Made by a program: the position numbers and the translations under genes. Below, piece after piece: positions 7,839 to 16,120 of a stretch of DNA of 18,859 bases. This stretch comes from Bacteroidales bacterium UBA2559 (GTDB taxonomy: Bacteria > Bacteroidota > Bacteroidia > Bacteroidales > Bacteroidaceae), in contig DDLZ01000034.1 in NCBI GenBank assembly GCA_002340405.1, forward strand, positions 4,950 through 23,808, given 5' to 3'. The notes under the pieces are model-generated. The model saw only the letters and a program-made list of their open reading frames with translations, was not told where the DNA came from and ran no database searches. Position 1 is the stretch's first letter, and the number at the start of each line of letters is the position of its first letter.

Positions 7839-10800
7839 ATGAATTACAAGAGATTTGATACAGTCATCGGATGGTTGGTCTTTGCTGTAGCTGCAGTGAC
7901 CTACCTGATGACCATAGAGCCTACAGCCAGCTTCTGGGACTGTTCTGAGTTTATAACCAGCGGTTACAAACTTGAAGTAGGCCACCCGCCCGGGGCGCCT
8001 ATATTTATGCTCACTGCAAACCTGTTTACACAGTTTACAAGTGATCCGGGCAAGGTCGCAATGATGGTCAACATTATGTCAGCCCTTCTTAGTGCGTTGT
8101 GCATTATGTTCCTGTTTTGGACCATAACCATGTTAGCCAGAAAACTTGTCGCAGGAGACGACACCCCAGGCAGATGGCAGGCCATATCGATATTTGGCGC
8201 CGGTATAGTGGGAGCGCTTGCATATACATGGAGCGATACATTCTGGTTCAGCGCAGTCGAGGGTGAGGTCTATGCCTATTCTTCATTCTGTACGGCTGTG
8301 ACATTCTGGCTCATACTGAAATGGGAAGAGAATTGTGACCGGCCGCACAGCGCCCGTTGGCTGGTGCTCATTGCCTATTTAATAGGCGTGTCGGTAGGAG
8401 TACACCTGCTTAACCTGCTCTGTATAACAGCCATTGTACTGGTTTATTACTTCAAACGTGCCAAGGAGCCCGACTGGAAAGGCGGATTATTGGCGTTGTT
8501 GCTGTCAGGAGTGATAATTGCCCTGGTCCTGTATGGAATAGTTCCGGGTATTGTGAAGGTGGGAGGCTGGTTTGAACTGCTCTTTGTCAACGCTATGGGA
8601 CTGCCATTCAACACCGGACTTATTGTCTATGTCATTCTGCTTGCGGCAGTCTTGATTTGGGGCGTATATGAGACACACCGGGGCGACAGGAAGGTCAATA
8701 TGTATATCTCTTTCCTTCTCTCCATAGCTATGACCGGCATCCCGTTTTTCGGACATAAGGCATCTGGAATAATATTCGGCCTTCTGATCCTGTCGGCAGT
8801 TGCAATCTATCTGTTTGCTAAAAAACTTTCGGAAAGGGTCAAGCCCTCTCCTGTGGTTTTGAATACAATCATGCTCTCTGTCATGATGATAACCATAGGC
8901 TACTCGTCGTACGCCGTTATGATGGTCCGATCGACCGCCAATCCGCCTATGGATCAGAATTCACCGGAAGACATCTTCTCACTTGGAGAGTATCTGGCCC
9001 GTGAACAGTATGGTTCCACGCCTCTTCTGTACGGACAGGCTTACGGCTCCGGATTGGTATGGGAGCCCAAAGGCGATTATTGCATAGCCAAGTCTATAAC
9101 GAAGGGTAAGTCATACGGCCGCATGGAAAAGTCACAGACCGGCGAGAAAGACAGCTACTATGTCAAGGATGACAAGCGGCAATATGTATATGCTCAGAAT
9201 ATGCTCTTCCCGCGTATGTACAGCAGAAGTGCAGAGCACATTGAGGAGTACAACAGCTGGTGTGGAGGCATAAAAGGCAAGACATATATCTATGATGCAT
9301 GCGGCCGTAAAGAGAAAGCCGTCATACCCACTCAACTGGAAAACCTTCAGTTCTTTGTAAAGTATCAGATTAATTTCATGTATTGGCGATACTTTATGTG
9401 GAATTTTGCCGGACGTCAAAATGACAGCCAGAATCTGTATGGTGAAATCCAAAATGGGAATTGGATTACCGGAATAGGTTTTATAGACCGCAAGCTGATA
9501 GGCGGTGACAGTAAACTTATGCCTGAATACCTTAAAGGAGCGGGACGAAACGTTTTCTACTGTCTTCCCCTGTTGCTCGGTCTGATAGGTCTGTTCTGGC
9601 AGTTTGGAAAAGGCAAGACGGGAACAAGGCAGTTCTTTGTGGTTCTCTCGCTCTTCTTTATGACAGGTCTGGCCATTGTGGTTTACCTTAATCAGACACC
9701 TCTGCAGCCGCGTGAACGCGACTATGCATACGCTGCATCATTTTATGCGTTTGCCATCTGGATAGGCCTGGGCGTTACGGCCATATCGGATGGATTGCGT
9801 AAGGTGGTCGGCGAAAAGGCCGCTCCTCTGCTGGCATTCCTGATCTGTCTTTTTGTCCCGATCCAGATGGTGAGCCAGACATGGGACGACCATGACCGCA
9901 GCGGACGCTATACCTGCCGCGACTTCGGTCAGAATTATCTGACAACACTTCCCGAAAAAGGCAATCCCATTATCTTTACCAATGGCGATAATGATACTTT
10001 CCCGCTTTGGTACAACCTCGAAACCGAAGGGTTCAGAACAGATACGAGAGTCTGTAATCTGAGCTATTTGATGACCGACTGGTACATTGACCAGATGAAG
10101 CGGCCTGCATACGATTCAAAGGCTATACCTATCTCCTTTGAGAGGATAGAGTATCAGAGCGGTACTAACGAAGTTGTCTCCATCGATCCGCAAAGGAAGT
10201 ACAACTCGCTCAAACAGGCTAGGAGCGAGGCTGAGAGGGAGTGGATTTACCAGGAGTTCGAATTGAGGAACATCTTGGACAACTATGTAAAGAAGGGCAA
10301 GCCCATACCCACAGACTCGATATGGCTCAAGATTGACAAAGACGCAGTCCTCCGTTCCGGAATGATGATCCCTAAGGAGTACCGCGGAGAGACCGATGAG
10401 GAGACAAAGGCCAAGATGCCGGATAAGATGATCATTTCACTTGTCGGCAAGAGCAATCTTATGAAGAATGAACTTATGATGCTCGACATGCTGTATCAAT
10501 GTAACTGGGAGAGACCTCTCTTCATGGCTACTACCGTGCAATCGGACAATCATCTGAATCTTGGCAACTATTTTGTTCTCGAGGGGCTGGCATATCGGAT
10601 TACGCCATTTGACTGGAGTAAGTTGGGCTATGTAGATGAGAATTCCGGTGCAGTTTTGGATTCGGAAAAGATGTACGAAAATCTGATGAAATTCAAGTTT
10701 GGAGGTCTGGCTAATGCGGGTGTATATCTGGACGAGACAAACCGGAGAATGATCTGGACACACCGTAAGATCTATATACAGCTTGCAGGACAGCTTATAA

Positions 10801-11180
10801 ATGAGGGACAGAATGAAAAAGCGTTGGAGGTGCTGGATTTCATTGAGGAAAACCTGCCTTACAACACCATTCCTTATCATTTTTACAGACTCTCTACTGA
10901 AACCACAGCAGCAAATATGTACCTGTTCCTGAATCAGCCCGAGAAGGCTCTCCCCATTCTTACCGATATTACAGCCGAAAATCTTATGGAGATGAGATGG
11001 TATCTGTCGATGGACAACCGTCGTCTGAAGCTTTCATCCGATTCATTTGAGAAAGCCGCGACAATCCTCTATTCATACACACTGCCGCAATTGGAAAAGA
11101 TTGTTGATGAGGAGACCTTCTCACAGACAGTGGCGTTGTTTGACGAAATGTATGTAGAGTACCAAAACAGAATCAATTAG
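7839..11180 (+). CDS. DUF2723 (TMEM260-like) polytopic membrane protein, putative GT-C glycosyltransferase, with C-terminal TPR-like region
   Basis: This 1113-residue inner-membrane protein opens with the DUF2723 hallmark: one transmembrane helix, then TIEPTASFWDCSEFITS with Asp34 and Glu37, then GHPPGAP. An acidic pair in the first external loop is typical of GT-C enzymes such as protein O-mannosyltransferases. Human TMEM260, of the same family, is an O-mannosyltransferase. By eye there are about 12 hydrophobic helices: nine in the first 370 residues and three around 570-700. Other landmarks are SAVEGEVYAYSSF and QPRERDYAYAASFYAFAIW. A large soluble C-terminal half (about 700-1113) includes NGDNDTFPLWYN and ends in helices that resemble TPRs (EKALEVLDF, EKALPILTDI). 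The deacetylase gene follows by 7 bases. Transfer of a sugar to secreted proteins or glycans is an inference; donor and acceptor are unknown. Confidence 0.9.
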   Translation: MNYKRFDTVIGWLVFAVAAVTYLMTIEPTASFWDCSEFITSGYKLEVGHPPGAPIFMLTANLFTQFTSDPGKVAMMVNIMSALLSALCIMFLFWTITMLARKLVAGDDTPGRWQAISIFGAGIVGALAYTWSDTFWFSAVEGEVYAYSSFCTAVTFWLILKWEENCDRPHSARWLVLIAYLIGVSVGVHLLNLLCITAIVLVYYFKRAKEPDWKGGLLALLLSGVIIALVLYGIVPGIVKVGGWFELLFVNAMGLPFNTGLIVYVILLAAVLIWGVYETHRGDRKVNMYISFLLSIAMTGIPFFGHKASGIIFGLLILSAVAIYLFAKKLSERVKPSPVVLNTIMLSVMMITIGYSSYAVMMVRSTANPPMDQNSPEDIFSLGEYLAREQYGSTPLLYGQAYGSGLVWEPKGDYCIAKSITKGKSYGRMEKSQTGEKDSYYVKDDKRQYVYAQNMLFPRMYSRSAEHIEEYNSWCGGIKGKTYIYDACGRKEKAVIPTQLENLQFFVKYQINFMYWRYFMWNFAGRQNDSQNLYGEIQNGNWITGIGFIDRKLIGGDSKLMPEYLKGAGRNVFYCLPLLLGLIGLFWQFGKGKTGTRQFFVVLSLFFMTGLAIVVYLNQTPLQPRERDYAYAASFYAFAIWIGLGVTAISDGLRKVVGEKAAPLLAFLICLFVPIQMVSQTWDDHDRSGRYTCRDFGQNYLTTLPEKGNPIIFTNGDNDTFPLWYNLETEGFRTDTRVCNLSYLMTDWYIDQMKRPAYDSKAIPISFERIEYQSGTNEVVSIDPQRKYNSLKQARSEAEREWIYQEFELRNILDNYVKKGKPIPTDSIWLKIDKDAVLRSGMMIPKEYRGETDEETKAKMPDKMIISLVGKSNLMKNELMMLDMLYQCNWERPLFMATTVQSDNHLNLGNYFVLEGLAYRITPFDWSKLGYVDENSGAVLDSEKMYENLMKFKFGGLANAGVYLDETNRRMIWTHRKIYIQLAGQLINEGQNEKALEVLDFIEENLPYNTIPYHFYRLSTETTAANMYLFLNQPEKALPILTDITAENLMEMRWYLSMDNRRLKLSSDSFEKAATILYSYTLPQLEKIVDEETFSQTVALFDEMYVEYQNRIN

Positions 11181-11187
11181 GTCTGGT

Positions 11188-11796
11188 ATGCTCATAGAAA
11201 GACCATCTACTATATTGAGCAAGATATACCCGAAAGGCGTCTTCCGGAGAGATCCGGAAGACCGATCGGTCTATTTGACATTCGATGACGGGCCGACTCC
11301 TGAGGTAACCCCCTGGGTCCTGGATCTGCTTGACAGACATGGGATAAAGGCCACATTCTTTGTTGTGGGCGAAAATGTCCAGAAACATCCCGATATCTTC
11401 AAAATGATAAGGGACCACGGGCATCGTATAGGAAATCACACATTCAATCATGTCAAAAGTATGCGGATGCGTACTCCGGACTATATAGACAATGTAAAAA
11501 AATGTGATAAATATTTCACGACCCGGCTGTTCCGTCCGCCTTACGGTATAATGAAGAGATGGGTTTACCGCTATATGAAGGATGATTACGACATTATTTT
11601 CTACGATGTCATTACCCGTGACTACAATCAGAAACTGAAGGGCAGAAAGATCCTGAGTATAGTAAAAAAATATACCCGAAACGGCTCAATCATAGTGTTT
11701 CACGACTCTTACAGGAGCGAACGGAATTTGAGGTATGCCCTGCCAAAGGCGATAGAGTGGCTGGAGAATCAGGGCTATGCCTTTAAGCAACTATAG
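11188..11796 (+). CDS. NodB-type polysaccharide deacetylase family protein (CE4-like)
   Basis: This 202-residue protein carries the carbohydrate esterase 4 motifs in order: TFDDGP (31-36, Asp33/Asp34), the metal-binding HTFNH (84-88), RPPYG (116-120) and FHDS with His172. All catalytic positions are present, so an active metal-dependent N- or O-deacetylase is plausible. No signal peptide or membrane helix is visible, unlike many peptidoglycan deacetylases, so its location is unclear. It starts 7 bases after the DUF2723 stop and is almost certainly cotranscribed with it, suggesting work on the same glycan or glycoprotein. Its stop is only three bases from the convergent dacB stop. The substrate cannot be read from sequence. 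Confidence 0.92.
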   Translation: MLIERPSTILSKIYPKGVFRRDPEDRSVYLTFDDGPTPEVTPWVLDLLDRHGIKATFFVVGENVQKHPDIFKMIRDHGHRIGNHTFNHVKSMRMRTPDYIDNVKKCDKYFTTRLFRPPYGIMKRWVYRYMKDDYDIIFYDVITRDYNQKLKGRKILSIVKKYTRNGSIIVFHDSYRSERNLRYALPKAIEWLENQGYAFKQL

Positions 11797-11799
11797 ATG

Positions 11800-13221
11800 C
11801 TAGTGTGTCAGTCCGCATAGTACGGCACAGATATCATCCTGAACTTTCTTTGAGGGCGCTGTTTTAATGGCGCCCTCATTCATTATACAGAAAGCGATAT
11901 CATGCCCTCCGGCCGTTTTCAAGTATCCCGCAAGCGTACATGAGCCGGTAAGCGAACCGGTCTTGGCGCGCACCCTGTTTATAGTGGACTTCGTGTTCAG
12001 GCGTGTCTTGAGCGTACCGTCCATTCCCGAAATCGGAAGACTGTTGTAAAAATGCGGAAAGAGGTTCTCATTATCGTACATCAGCTTGAGCAGATCAATC
12101 ATGAATGAGGGAGTAATGTAATTGTATGTGGAGAGTCCGCTGCCGTCAACTATGTTGTATTGATGGGAAGAGAATCCGAACTTTCGGGCCATAAAATTGT
12201 CCATGAATTTAGAGGCATCGCCGAATCCTGCCTGCAACGGTTTTGTCAGGCGCCCCATCTGAAGGAACATAGCCTCGGCAAAGAGATTGTTACTCTCTTT
12301 CAGGGCCTCTTTCATTATCGGAACAATACTGTGAGAGACCTGTGACAACGAAATGGAGATTGTCGGACATCTGCCCCACCCATATTTGTCATATCCGATA
12401 CCTTCGTCTTCAAGATATTGACGGAACAGTGCAAAGGTAAACTCTGCCGAGCCCACAATACTCAAATCCTTGGCCTCCCGCCGCCGGCTGTTTCCGCTCA
12501 CTAAAATAGTGTTGTCATTATTCACCCAGTCGCGGGTTATAACCAATCCGCCCAGTGACGGCATATCGGTTAAAGCTCTGTTTTCAACCTTTATGAAACG
12601 GTTTGCGGGATACAGCGAAACATCGGGAGCTTTCCCCTTAACAGTGGGCCTTACCTCTACTCCTATAAATCCCTGATGGACCATAAGCGGCGAGATATAG
12701 GGTTGGAAGCTGGCAGGAGAATCGTCCCAGCACCACCCCGTTCCCCAATATACCGAGTCCATCTGTGAGATATCGGCATACAGCGTCCCTTTGATCTGTT
12801 TTACACCGGCTTTTTTAAGGTCGGCTGCCATCTGTCTCAGCTCATGTTCAGACAGGGCGGGGTCAATTCCGCCCACAAGATAGAGGTCGCCGTCCAGTAT
12901 GCTGTCGGGACCGATTTGCCCCTGTGTGCGCAGTGAGGTCTCAAAGGTGTAGTCGGCTCCCAGCGAATGGAGGGCTACGATTGAAGTTATAACCTTTTGG
13001 ACCGATGCCGGACGACACATGATATTCTCCCTATAGGCATATAGGGTTGTGTCGTCGGTCAGGTCGTAAACCATGACGGCAACATCGGTGCCGGCCGGCA
13101 GCTGTTCGCAAATAATTTGGTCTATCTTTTTACAGACCTCTTCCAGGCCGGCGGCGGATAGGGATAATTGACTTAAAAAAGTGATTACAAATGCAATCGA
13201 TAATATTCTGATAGTTTTCAT
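11800..13221 (-). CDS. dacB: D-alanyl-D-alanine carboxypeptidase/endopeptidase, PBP4 type (peptidase S13)
   Basis: This periplasmic penicillin-binding protein trims D-Ala from peptidoglycan stems and can cut cross-links. With the ATG at 13221 it has 473 residues and a Sec signal peptide (KTIR, hydrophobic core, LSLSAAG). All three serine-peptidase motifs are present: SVQK (Ser73, Lys76), SNN (310-312) and KTG (420-422). The large insert between the first and second motifs is typical of S13 enzymes. The frame can also start at a TTG (13236), which overlaps the upstream TGA. I prefer the ATG because it gives a cleaner signal peptide and leaves an 11-base gap. It is the last gene of a minus-strand run behind the radical SAM gene. 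Confidence 0.95.
   Translation of the reverse strand: MKTIRILSIAFVITFLSQLSLSAAGLEEVCKKIDQIICEQLPAGTDVAVMVYDLTDDTTLYAYRENIMCRPASVQKVITSIVALHSLGADYTFETSLRTQGQIGPDSILDGDLYLVGGIDPALSEHELRQMAADLKKAGVKQIKGTLYADISQMDSVYWGTGWCWDDSPASFQPYISPLMVHQGFIGVEVRPTVKGKAPDVSLYPANRFIKVENRALTDMPSLGGLVITRDWVNNDNTILVSGNSRRREAKDLSIVGSAEFTFALFRQYLEDEGIGYDKYGWGRCPTISISLSQVSHSIVPIMKEALKESNNLFAEAMFLQMGRLTKPLQAGFGDASKFMDNFMARKFGFSSHQYNIVDGSGLSTYNYITPSFMIDLLKLMYDNENLFPHFYNSLPISGMDGTLKTRLNTKSTINRVRAKTGSLTGSCTLAGYLKTAGGHDIAFCIMNEGAIKTAPSKKVQDDICAVLCGLTH
11851..11878. repeat. perfect 9-bp GC-rich inverted repeat inside the 3' end of dacB
   Basis: TGAGGGCGC (11851-11859) and GCGCCCTCA (11870-11878) are perfect complements around a 10-base loop. 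The repeat starts 54 bases after the deacetylase stop and lies within the last codons of dacB on the other strand. It could stop convergent transcription from either side. No T-run follows on the + strand, so a classical intrinsic terminator is not supported. Confidence 0.5.
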
Positions 13222-13232
13222 TCCAAATAATT

Positions 13233-14009
13233 TCAATATGATACCTGAGCAATGAGACCATTCTGCTCAAGCAGCGATGATATACGGTTAAGTGATTCGC
13301 GCGACGCTTTCCGCAGTGTGCTTACAGGCGTTTCACGGTCAATGGTGTAGATCATGACCATACTTGGGGCTATTCTTTTCAGGGCTTCGATCCAGGGAAG
13401 CACGTAATGATCGGCGGTATTGTCCATGTCGCGTCCGTCAAGTGTGCCGGAAAGGAAGATGGTCTGTATTATGACATGACCTTTGAACTCACAAAGGGCA
13501 TCGATGACACTCTCCACGTTGTAGTTTCCTGCAGGACAGTTTAAGAGTCTGATATATTCCGGATCAACGGTGTCCAGCTTCTGGATATTGTTGTCCACTT
13601 TAAGCAGCGCCTTAAATACTTCAGGATCCGATAGACGGGTCGCGTTGCTCAGCACACTCACTTTGGCATCGGGGAAGAACCGGTCGCGCAGCGCAATGAC
13701 ATCGTCCACAATAGCGGGGAAATCCGGATGAAGGGTGGGCTCGCCGTTGCCGGCAAAGGTGAGTACATTCGGTTCGGGACCCTCCGACTTCATCTTTTCG
13801 AGTCTGCTGCTCAGAGCCACTCTCACCTCCTCCCTTGTCGGTCTGCGCTTATTGGTCCTGTGCGTACTGTTTCTGCCGCATTCGCAATAGATACAGTCAA
13901 ACGAGCATATCTTGCCGTCGGCGGGCATCAGATTTATGCCCAGAGAGACTCCCAGACGCCGGCTTTTTACAGGTCCGAATATTGGCGACTGATAAAGAAT
14001 AGTTGGCAT
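13233..14009 (-). CDS. radical SAM protein of the COG0731-like Fe-S oxidoreductase type
   Basis: This 258-residue cytoplasmic protein has the radical SAM cluster motif CSFDCIYC (Cys35, Cys39, Cys42, spacing CX3CX2C) with a further Cys44. The motif TFAGNGEPTLHP corresponds to the SAM-binding 'GGEP' region. The N-terminal FGPVKSRRLGVSLGIN is a hallmark of a widespread short radical SAM group related to COG0731 Fe-S oxidoreductases. No auxiliary-cluster domain such as SPASM is seen. The substrate is unknown and I do not assign a pathway. It sits 33 bases after the HHH-barrel gene and just before dacB. A TAATTTTG box at 14035-14042 may give it a separate promoter. Confidence 0.9.
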   Translation of the reverse strand: MPTILYQSPIFGPVKSRRLGVSLGINLMPADGKICSFDCIYCECGRNSTHRTNKRRPTREEVRVALSSRLEKMKSEGPEPNVLTFAGNGEPTLHPDFPAIVDDVIALRDRFFPDAKVSVLSNATRLSDPEVFKALLKVDNNIQKLDTVDPEYIRLLNCPAGNYNVESVIDALCEFKGHVIIQTIFLSGTLDGRDMDNTADHYVLPWIEALKRIAPSMVMIYTIDRETPVSTLRKASRESLNRISSLLEQNGLIAQVSY

Positions 14010-14034
14010 TGTCCTAAAACTGGTTGGTAAGTTG

Positions 14035-14042
14035 CAAAATTA
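14035..14042 (-). promoter_or_regulatory. -7 box (TAATTTTG on the minus strand) ahead of the radical SAM gene
   Basis: Reading the minus strand, TAATTTTG abuts the HHH gene's stop codon and lies 25 bases upstream of the radical SAM ATG. It is an exact TAnnTTTG match followed by CA. No -33 TTTG is seen at the right spacing, so an internal operon promoter is possible but not firm. Confidence 0.4.
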
Positions 14043-16052
14043 CTAAAAATTCCATGTTAACTGAAGATTAATATCCTCCTTGTGCGAAGATTCTATCCGT
14101 TGCCGGGAAGAGCCTATCTCATCGCGGTCATAATAGATCAGCGAGCCGGCCTTCATGTTGAACTGCAATTTGTCCGTTATCTTGAAGCGGAGAGTCATGG
14201 CAATTCTGGTACCGTTACCTGAGAGATTTGTATAGCCCATAGCATATTTGAGTCCTTTTTCATAGACGGAGATGTTGCTCTCATAGCTCTCCGTGAGGAA
14301 TCGGACGGCAATAGCCGAACAGGAGAGCCGCTCGCAGGGCCTCCATTCGGCCGACAACTCCATCCCGACGCCGTCGGATATCTCTTCGTACAGAAAATCA
14401 TACCTTGACCAGAACAGTTGTGTGCGGCATGACAGCGATTGGTTGAACATATGTGTCCATCGCAGCCTGCAGCGCCATGTAATGCAGTACTCCAGGGTCC
14501 CGCTGGGTTTGCAATCCTTCTGTTTGGATTTGAATCGCGCCACAGCGTACAGGTTGTTCCTCTCATCGGGATTCCATTCCGAGAGCAGCCTGATATCTAT
14601 CCCGTTTGAAGGGGCGCCGGCTCCGTAACGGGCTTCAGGATGTCTGAACAGGTCAACGTACCCTTCGCTTCGAATCTTTCCGCTGCGTGAGAAACCTATA
14701 AGCAGACCTGTCTCATTCCTGACATCCGATTCGGCTAAAGCGTTGCAGCGCATTGAGTAGTAGGATGGGCTGTAATGTCTTAAGAGCAACATCATTCCGC
14801 ACCTCTGCGACAGGCGCAGGCTCAACTCATTCAGCAGCGCCATTCCTCCGTTTGAACAGGAGATTTCACCGCTGCAACCGAAGGCGGCCCGTCGCACTGA
14901 CCAGTCGGCCGACACTCCCGCATATTCCCCGCCCGGCACTGTTTTTGTGCTGTAAGGGAAGCGTTCATAAAGCAGAGTGGTTCCCAATGAGATACCGTTA
15001 TAACGATAATTGGCATTGAATGCCGCCGATGTGATCCTGATATTATGCCTTCGGGACAGCTCCAGTCCGGTGCGGTGATATCCGTCCGTTTTGAACGATG
15101 TTATCAGAGAATCGCCCTTTATTATGGCATCGGCCGGAGTGTATGCGCCCAGTAGTGTAAAAACGGTTTTTCCGACTGAAACGGAGCCCCCTATGCCTTG
15201 AAAATATCCGGTCTCGGAGAGCGAGGAATGGGGCTTGAGTCCTGATGCCGTGCGGTTAATCGAAGTCACGGCAGCGGCTTTCCCAAGACTGAATCCGCTG
15301 TTCATAAGCAGCCCCCGGCCGAACGACGCCTTGAAATTGCCTGCTGCCAGAGTCTTAAGACGACCCGCATCGGAGATGTAAAAGTAGGGCGACCAAAAGT
15401 CAAAACCGGCACGGTCTTTGATAGAGAAGGGCTCGCCCGAATCCCTGTCGGCCGTGAAGCCGAATCTCAAACGTCCTCTCCAGTTAAAAGAGTACCTTAC
15501 AGAGTTTGACAGACGACCGCCCAGATACTCCCTGTTCGGATATCTCTCCAGCTCCTCGGCACTATACTCCTTAAATCCGTCCCTCTTGTAGAGAGGAATG
15601 TCCATACGGCCTGTCAGTTCATTGCGTCCGTATCGGAAAACCTCTTCCGGCTTTATGCCCGGCCGTTTGGGAGGAATATCGCCGGCATATACAAAATGAC
15701 GGAGGATACGTCGGGTGTTCCAGTCCAGACTGCCGGTCAACATAAGTTCGCCTAGAGTCATCATGGGACCGTGCATATATATGTAGGCATGTATATCCTC
15801 AATCTGTTTCGGTGATAGGAATTGAAGCCTTTCCAGCTCCTCAACCGTTGCCGTGTTGATGTTAAGCGGAGTTGAGCGCATCTGTTCATACATTTCAACA
15901 TACTCTTCGAATGCCGGTGACGACATCTCGTCGTCCGAAAGAAGCAGTTCGAGGACCTCGTCCCAGTCCGGATCGTTGTAATTTTGAGAAAAAAGAGGAG
16001 ACATTGAGAGACAAAGCGCCGTGAAGACGCAGGCAATTTTGTGGCTTTTCAT
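14043..16052 (-). CDS. secreted helix-hairpin-helix (ComEA-like) protein with probable outer-membrane beta-barrel
   Basis: This 669-residue protein has a Sec signal peptide (1-22, ending LFS before Gln23), an acidic helical stretch (27-60) and a helix-hairpin-helix region (about 62-105). That region has PLNINTATVEELERLQFLSP, as in ComEA and type II secretion GspK-like HHH units, followed by a second hairpin-like turn (HGPMMTLGEL). From about residue 140 to the end the sequence alternates polar and hydrophobic residues, with many Arg/Tyr/Trp and Gly turns. It ends LQLTWNF with a terminal Phe, as outer-membrane barrels do. HHH units usually bind DNA but can also be protein contacts. The family is conserved in Bacteroidota with no function that I can name. 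It leads the minus-strand run and is divergent from the DUF4294 gene. DNA uptake is speculation. Confidence 0.85.
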   Translation of the reverse strand: MKSHKIACVFTALCLSMSPLFSQNYNDPDWDEVLELLLSDDEMSSPAFEEYVEMYEQMRSTPLNINTATVEELERLQFLSPKQIEDIHAYIYMHGPMMTLGELMLTGSLDWNTRRILRHFVYAGDIPPKRPGIKPEEVFRYGRNELTGRMDIPLYKRDGFKEYSAEELERYPNREYLGGRLSNSVRYSFNWRGRLRFGFTADRDSGEPFSIKDRAGFDFWSPYFYISDAGRLKTLAAGNFKASFGRGLLMNSGFSLGKAAAVTSINRTASGLKPHSSLSETGYFQGIGGSVSVGKTVFTLLGAYTPADAIIKGDSLITSFKTDGYHRTGLELSRRHNIRITSAAFNANYRYNGISLGTTLLYERFPYSTKTVPGGEYAGVSADWSVRRAAFGCSGEISCSNGGMALLNELSLRLSQRCGMMLLLRHYSPSYYSMRCNALAESDVRNETGLLIGFSRSGKIRSEGYVDLFRHPEARYGAGAPSNGIDIRLLSEWNPDERNNLYAVARFKSKQKDCKPSGTLEYCITWRCRLRWTHMFNQSLSCRTQLFWSRYDFLYEEISDGVGMELSAEWRPCERLSCSAIAVRFLTESYESNISVYEKGLKYAMGYTNLSGNGTRIAMTLRFKITDKLQFNMKAGSLIYYDRDEIGSSRQRIESSHKEDINLQLTWNF

Positions 16053-16078
16053 GATACTTTAACTGATTTTAGATAGTG

Positions 16079-16086
16079 TAAAGGTA
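16079..16086 (-). promoter_or_regulatory. possible -7 box for the HHH-barrel gene
   Basis: TACCTTTA on the minus strand lies 26 bases upstream of the HHH gene's ATG and matches TAnnTTTG except at the last base. It sits in the 68-base divergent gap shared with the DUF4294 gene. Support is positional only. Confidence 0.3.
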
Positions 16087-16106
16087 TGAATTATTCCGAA
16101 TATTGA

Positions 16107-16114
16107 TATTTTTG
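16107..16114 (+). promoter_or_regulatory. -7 box (TATTTTTG) very close to the DUF4294 start
   Basis: TATTTTTG is an exact TAnnTTTG match that ends only six bases before the ATG at 16121. If it is used, transcription would begin at or next to the start codon, giving a leaderless or near-leaderless mRNA. No -33 TTTG is visible at the right spacing, so the call is tentative. Confidence 0.4.
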
Positions 16115-16120
16115 TAACCT

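Noticed and set aside
13222..13236. TTG start for dacB overlapping the radical SAM stop
   Set aside because: The ATG at 13221 gives a standard signal peptide and needs no rare start codon. The TTG cannot be fully excluded.
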